From Bacteroidales bacterium (GTDB lineage Bacteria; Bacteroidota; Bacteroidia; Bacteroidales; UBA932), in contig JAGDBY010000094.1 of assembly GCA_017958765.1 (NCBI GenBank), forward strand, positions 1 to 16,659: 16,659 nucleotides of DNA, written 5' to 3'. Numbering within the stretch: the stretch's first letter is position 1; every line of letters starts with the position of its first letter. A model generated the notes under the pieces. The model was not told the DNA's origin and searched no databases. It saw only the letters and a program-made list of their open reading frames with translations. Below, in pieces: positions 14,966 through 16,659 of the stretch. Position numbers and translations under genes: made by a program.

Positions 14966-15679
14966 TTACAATTGATTACTAACTAATGTCCCCAATTTCT
15001 CACCGCTTATAAGACGGAAGAAAGAGTCCCTTTCATTTATATTGAAAACTATAATAGGCATATTGTTGTCACGGCATAATGCAAAAGCCGTGCTGTCCAT
15101 TACTTTCAAATCGTCTGCCAAAACACGGTCGAAAGAGATAATATCGTATTTTACGGCTTTAGGATTGTTCACAGGGTCGCAGTCGTAGACTCCGTCAACC
15201 TTGGTCCCTTTCAAAAGAGCGTCGGTGCCGAGTTCGCAGGCTCGCAGAGCGGCTCCCGAATCGGTGGTGAAGAACGGATTGCCGGTACCGCCTGCAAGCA
15301 GAGCCACACCGCCCTCTTCCAGGAAACTGAGGACTTTGTCCCTCATATAATAATTGGCAAACGGCTCGATAGGGGTAGCGGTGAACACTTCAGCTTTCAC
15401 TCCCTCCTTCTTGATCGCCAGAGAAAGGGCGATGCAGTTGATAACCGTAGCCAACATTCCCATCTGGTCTCCCTTTACACGGTCAAACCCGAGTTTGGTA
15501 CCTGACAGACCTCTGAAAATATTGCCTCCTCCTATAACTACAGCTACCTGAACTCCGGTTTTTGCAGCTTTTGCTATCTGAGCGGCGAACTGCGAGAGGA
15601 CTGCTTCGTCGATGCCTTTTCCGTCAGCTCCGCCTATGGTTTCTCCGCTTAATTTCAGTAATACCCTTTTGAATGCCAT
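14966..15679 (-). CDS. pyrH: UMP kinase
   Basis: PyrH phosphorylates UMP to UDP in the cytosol. It is the bacterial amino-acid-kinase-fold enzyme, distinct from eukaryotic UMP/CMP kinase. Starting at the ATG at 15679 it has 237 residues, normal for the family, and begins MAFKRVLLKLSGE. Motifs are KLSGE (8-12), VVIGGGNIFRG, DQMGMLATVINCIAL, GGTGNPFFTTDSGAALR, KGTKVDGVYDCDP and MDSTAFALC. The frame stays open to a TTG at 15706, but that codon overlaps the -7 box TACATTTG, so it should not be in the mRNA. frr follows after 6 bases. Confidence 0.97.
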   Translation of the reverse strand: MAFKRVLLKLSGETIGGADGKGIDEAVLSQFAAQIAKAAKTGVQVAVVIGGGNIFRGLSGTKLGFDRVKGDQMGMLATVINCIALSLAIKKEGVKAEVFTATPIEPFANYYMRDKVLSFLEEGGVALLAGGTGNPFFTTDSGAALRACELGTDALLKGTKVDGVYDCDPVNNPKAVKYDIISFDRVLADDLKVMDSTAFALCRDNNMPIIVFNINERDSFFRLISGEKLGTLVSNQL

Positions 15680-15703
15680 AATAAAATGCTGTTGTTGATT
15701 AAA

Positions 15704-15735
15704 CAAATGTAGCCAAATATTATTTTTTTTACAAC
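15704..15735 (-). promoter_or_regulatory. Promoter for pyrH-frr
   Basis: On the minus strand a -7 box TACATTTG (15711 to 15704) matches TAnnTTTG fully. It is preceded, after 20 bases, by GTTG (15735-15732), a 3-of-4 match to the -33 TTTG. The predicted transcript begins near 15698, about 19 bases before the pyrH ATG. A full TTTG at 15742-15739 is 27 bases away, too far for normal spacing. Confidence 0.6.
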
Positions 15736-15743
15736 TTTCAAAC

Positions 15744-15751
15744 TATCTTTG
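15744..15751 (+). promoter_or_regulatory. Bacteroidota -7 box for sdhC
   Basis: TATCTTTG perfectly matches TAnnTTTG. It sits behind a run of eight T at 15723-15730; the -33 position (about 15720-15724) is only T-rich, not TTTG. The predicted start is near 15757, leaving a leader of about 29 bases before the ATG at 15786. Confidence 0.6.
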
Positions 15752-15785
15752 CGTATTATACACTGAAATATTCAATAACGATATT

Positions 15786-16634
15786 ATGTCAAGCATATTC
15801 AAATCATCCATCGGAAAGAAGCTTGTGATGTCTATCTCAGGCTTGTTCCTCATCCTGTTTTTGACACTCCACATGTGCATTAACCTCATTTCTGTTTTCA
15901 GCGAGGAGGGTTTCGAGAAGGCATGTGAGTTTATGGCGCTTCCAATTATCGACATAATGGTTCCGATTCTGGCAGCGGGCTTTGCAATTCACATCATTTT
16001 CGCGATTATTCTCACCGCAGGCAACCTGAAAGCACGTGGCAAAGTAAGATACGAGGTTCCTAACAAAGCCGCAACAGACTCTTTTGCAGCCCGCAATATG
16101 TTTGTGCTGGGTTTGATTATCTTCCTGGGCCTTGCACTTCACCTGACAGATTTCTGGGCTAACATGCAGCTTAAAGATTGGATGGGTAACGAACCGGACA
16201 ATCCTAATATGCTCCTGGCTAATACCTTCGGCAACGTCCGTATCACCATTATGTACCTGCTTTGGTTTGCAGCTATCTGGTTCCACCTTACTCACGGATT
16301 CTGGAGCGCATTCCAGACAGTAGGTTTGAACAACAACATCTGGATGAAGAGACTCAAATGGATTGCATACATCTACGTTACAGTGCTTATGCTCGGTTTC
16401 GCAGTTACAGCAGTTACAGCCTGTGTCAAAGCTAACTCCAACACTTTGGGAACTATCGAACACGAAGAGTTTACAGGTATCGACCCTTACGGCAACGACG
16501 ATCCGCAGACAGCTGAAGAGAATCTGCTGTCAAGCAATCTTGATGAAGTTAATCAGACAACTCCGGCTGATATTCAGGAAATTCCTGTGGCTGCAAAGCG
16601 TTGCCCGCATTGTACAAGCGAACTGAAAAAATAA
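15786..16634 (+). CDS. sdhC: Succinate dehydrogenase/fumarate reductase cytochrome b subunit with extended C-terminal tail
   Basis: This is the membrane anchor of complex II of the Bacteroidota/Wolinella type: one subunit, five transmembrane helices and two b hemes. It exchanges electrons between (mena)quinone and the SdhAB subunits. The N-terminus SSIGKKLVMSISG (7-19) and five hydrophobic segments (about 13-37, 54-78, 104-122, 153-173, 190-212) match. Candidate heme ligands are His29, His69, His119 and His167 or His170. The protein is 282 residues, longer than expected. After the last helix, residues 216 to 282 form a hydrophilic tail, acidic and Asn/Gln-rich, ending KRCPHCTSELKK with a CxxC pair (Cys273, Cys276). 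The stop is 25 bases from the window end, and sdhA and sdhB are expected just beyond. Confidence 0.93.
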   Translation: MSSIFKSSIGKKLVMSISGLFLILFLTLHMCINLISVFSEEGFEKACEFMALPIIDIMVPILAAGFAIHIIFAIILTAGNLKARGKVRYEVPNKAATDSFAARNMFVLGLIIFLGLALHLTDFWANMQLKDWMGNEPDNPNMLLANTFGNVRITIMYLLWFAAIWFHLTHGFWSAFQTVGLNNNIWMKRLKWIAYIYVTVLMLGFAVTAVTACVKANSNTLGTIEHEEFTGIDPYGNDDPQTAEENLLSSNLDEVNQTTPADIQEIPVAAKRCPHCTSELKK

Positions 16635-16659
16635 CAGAAAAGAACGCATATTTTATCCC

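Noticed and set aside
15739..15742. TTTG as the -33 element of the pyrH promoter
   Set aside because: It is 27 bases from the -7 box, outside the usual 19-21; GTTG at 15732-15735 is better placed.
1..16659. Defence island, mobile element, CRISPR, tRNA or biosynthetic cluster
   Set aside because: Both strands were read for these. All coding space is taken by housekeeping genes, and no direct-repeat arrays, transposase motifs or cloverleaf sequences were seen.

Overview
The window looks like ordinary chromosomal sequence from a member of the Bacteroidota, most likely order Bacteroidales. Several signs agree: the cluster order purH-mreB-mreC-mreD-PBP2-rodA; a long-form RodA with extra membrane segments; a five-helix di-heme SdhC of the Bacteroides type; promoters with the Bacteroidota -7 consensus TAnnTTTG; and mostly A/T-rich leaders without Shine-Dalgarno sites. 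Genus cannot be decided from this sequence. No mobile element, CRISPR array, tRNA, rRNA or clearly foreign gene was seen, and coding density is very high. No gap between genes exceeds about 80 bases.

Layout. (1) 1-6910, plus strand: the 3' part of purH (purine synthesis), followed with tiny gaps or overlaps by the rod-shape operon mreB, mreC, mreD, mrdA (PBP2) and rodA. These encode the elongasome: actin-like filament, periplasmic scaffold, membrane partner, transpeptidase and glycan polymerase. (2) 6941-9751, plus: gcvP, a fused single-chain glycine decarboxylase, ending at a strong bidirectional hairpin terminator (9769-9794). (3) 9815-12035, minus: lgt followed by pgk (lipoprotein lipidation and glycolysis). 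(4) 12109-13035, plus: a COG1092-like SAM methyltransferase, tail to tail with miaA (13032-13889, minus). (5) 13950-14399, plus: smpB, tail to tail with frr, which is in the pyrH-frr operon (minus, to 15679). (6) 15786-16634, plus: sdhC, the expected first gene of an sdhCAB operon that continues beyond the window.

The second half has a regular architecture. Three divergent promoter regions (about 12055-12085, 13894-13929 and 15704-15751) carry back-to-back -7 boxes so close that the two promoters of each pair overlap. Two convergent pairs end on the same 4-base overlap CTAA, read as TAA on plus and TAG on minus. Much of this half serves translation quality and RNA: SmpB (trans-translation), ribosome recycling factor, MiaA (tRNA isopentenylation) and a probable RNA methyltransferase.

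I found no convincing undescribed system. The best leads are an unusual CPHC-bearing C-terminal tail on SdhC, the divergent Bacteroidota-type MiaA with altered motifs and an apparently near-leaderless mRNA, the overlapping divergent promoters, and the repeated CTAA stop overlap. Two minus-strand starts are corrected from TTG codons to internal ATG codons: lgt at 12035 and pyrH at 15679.
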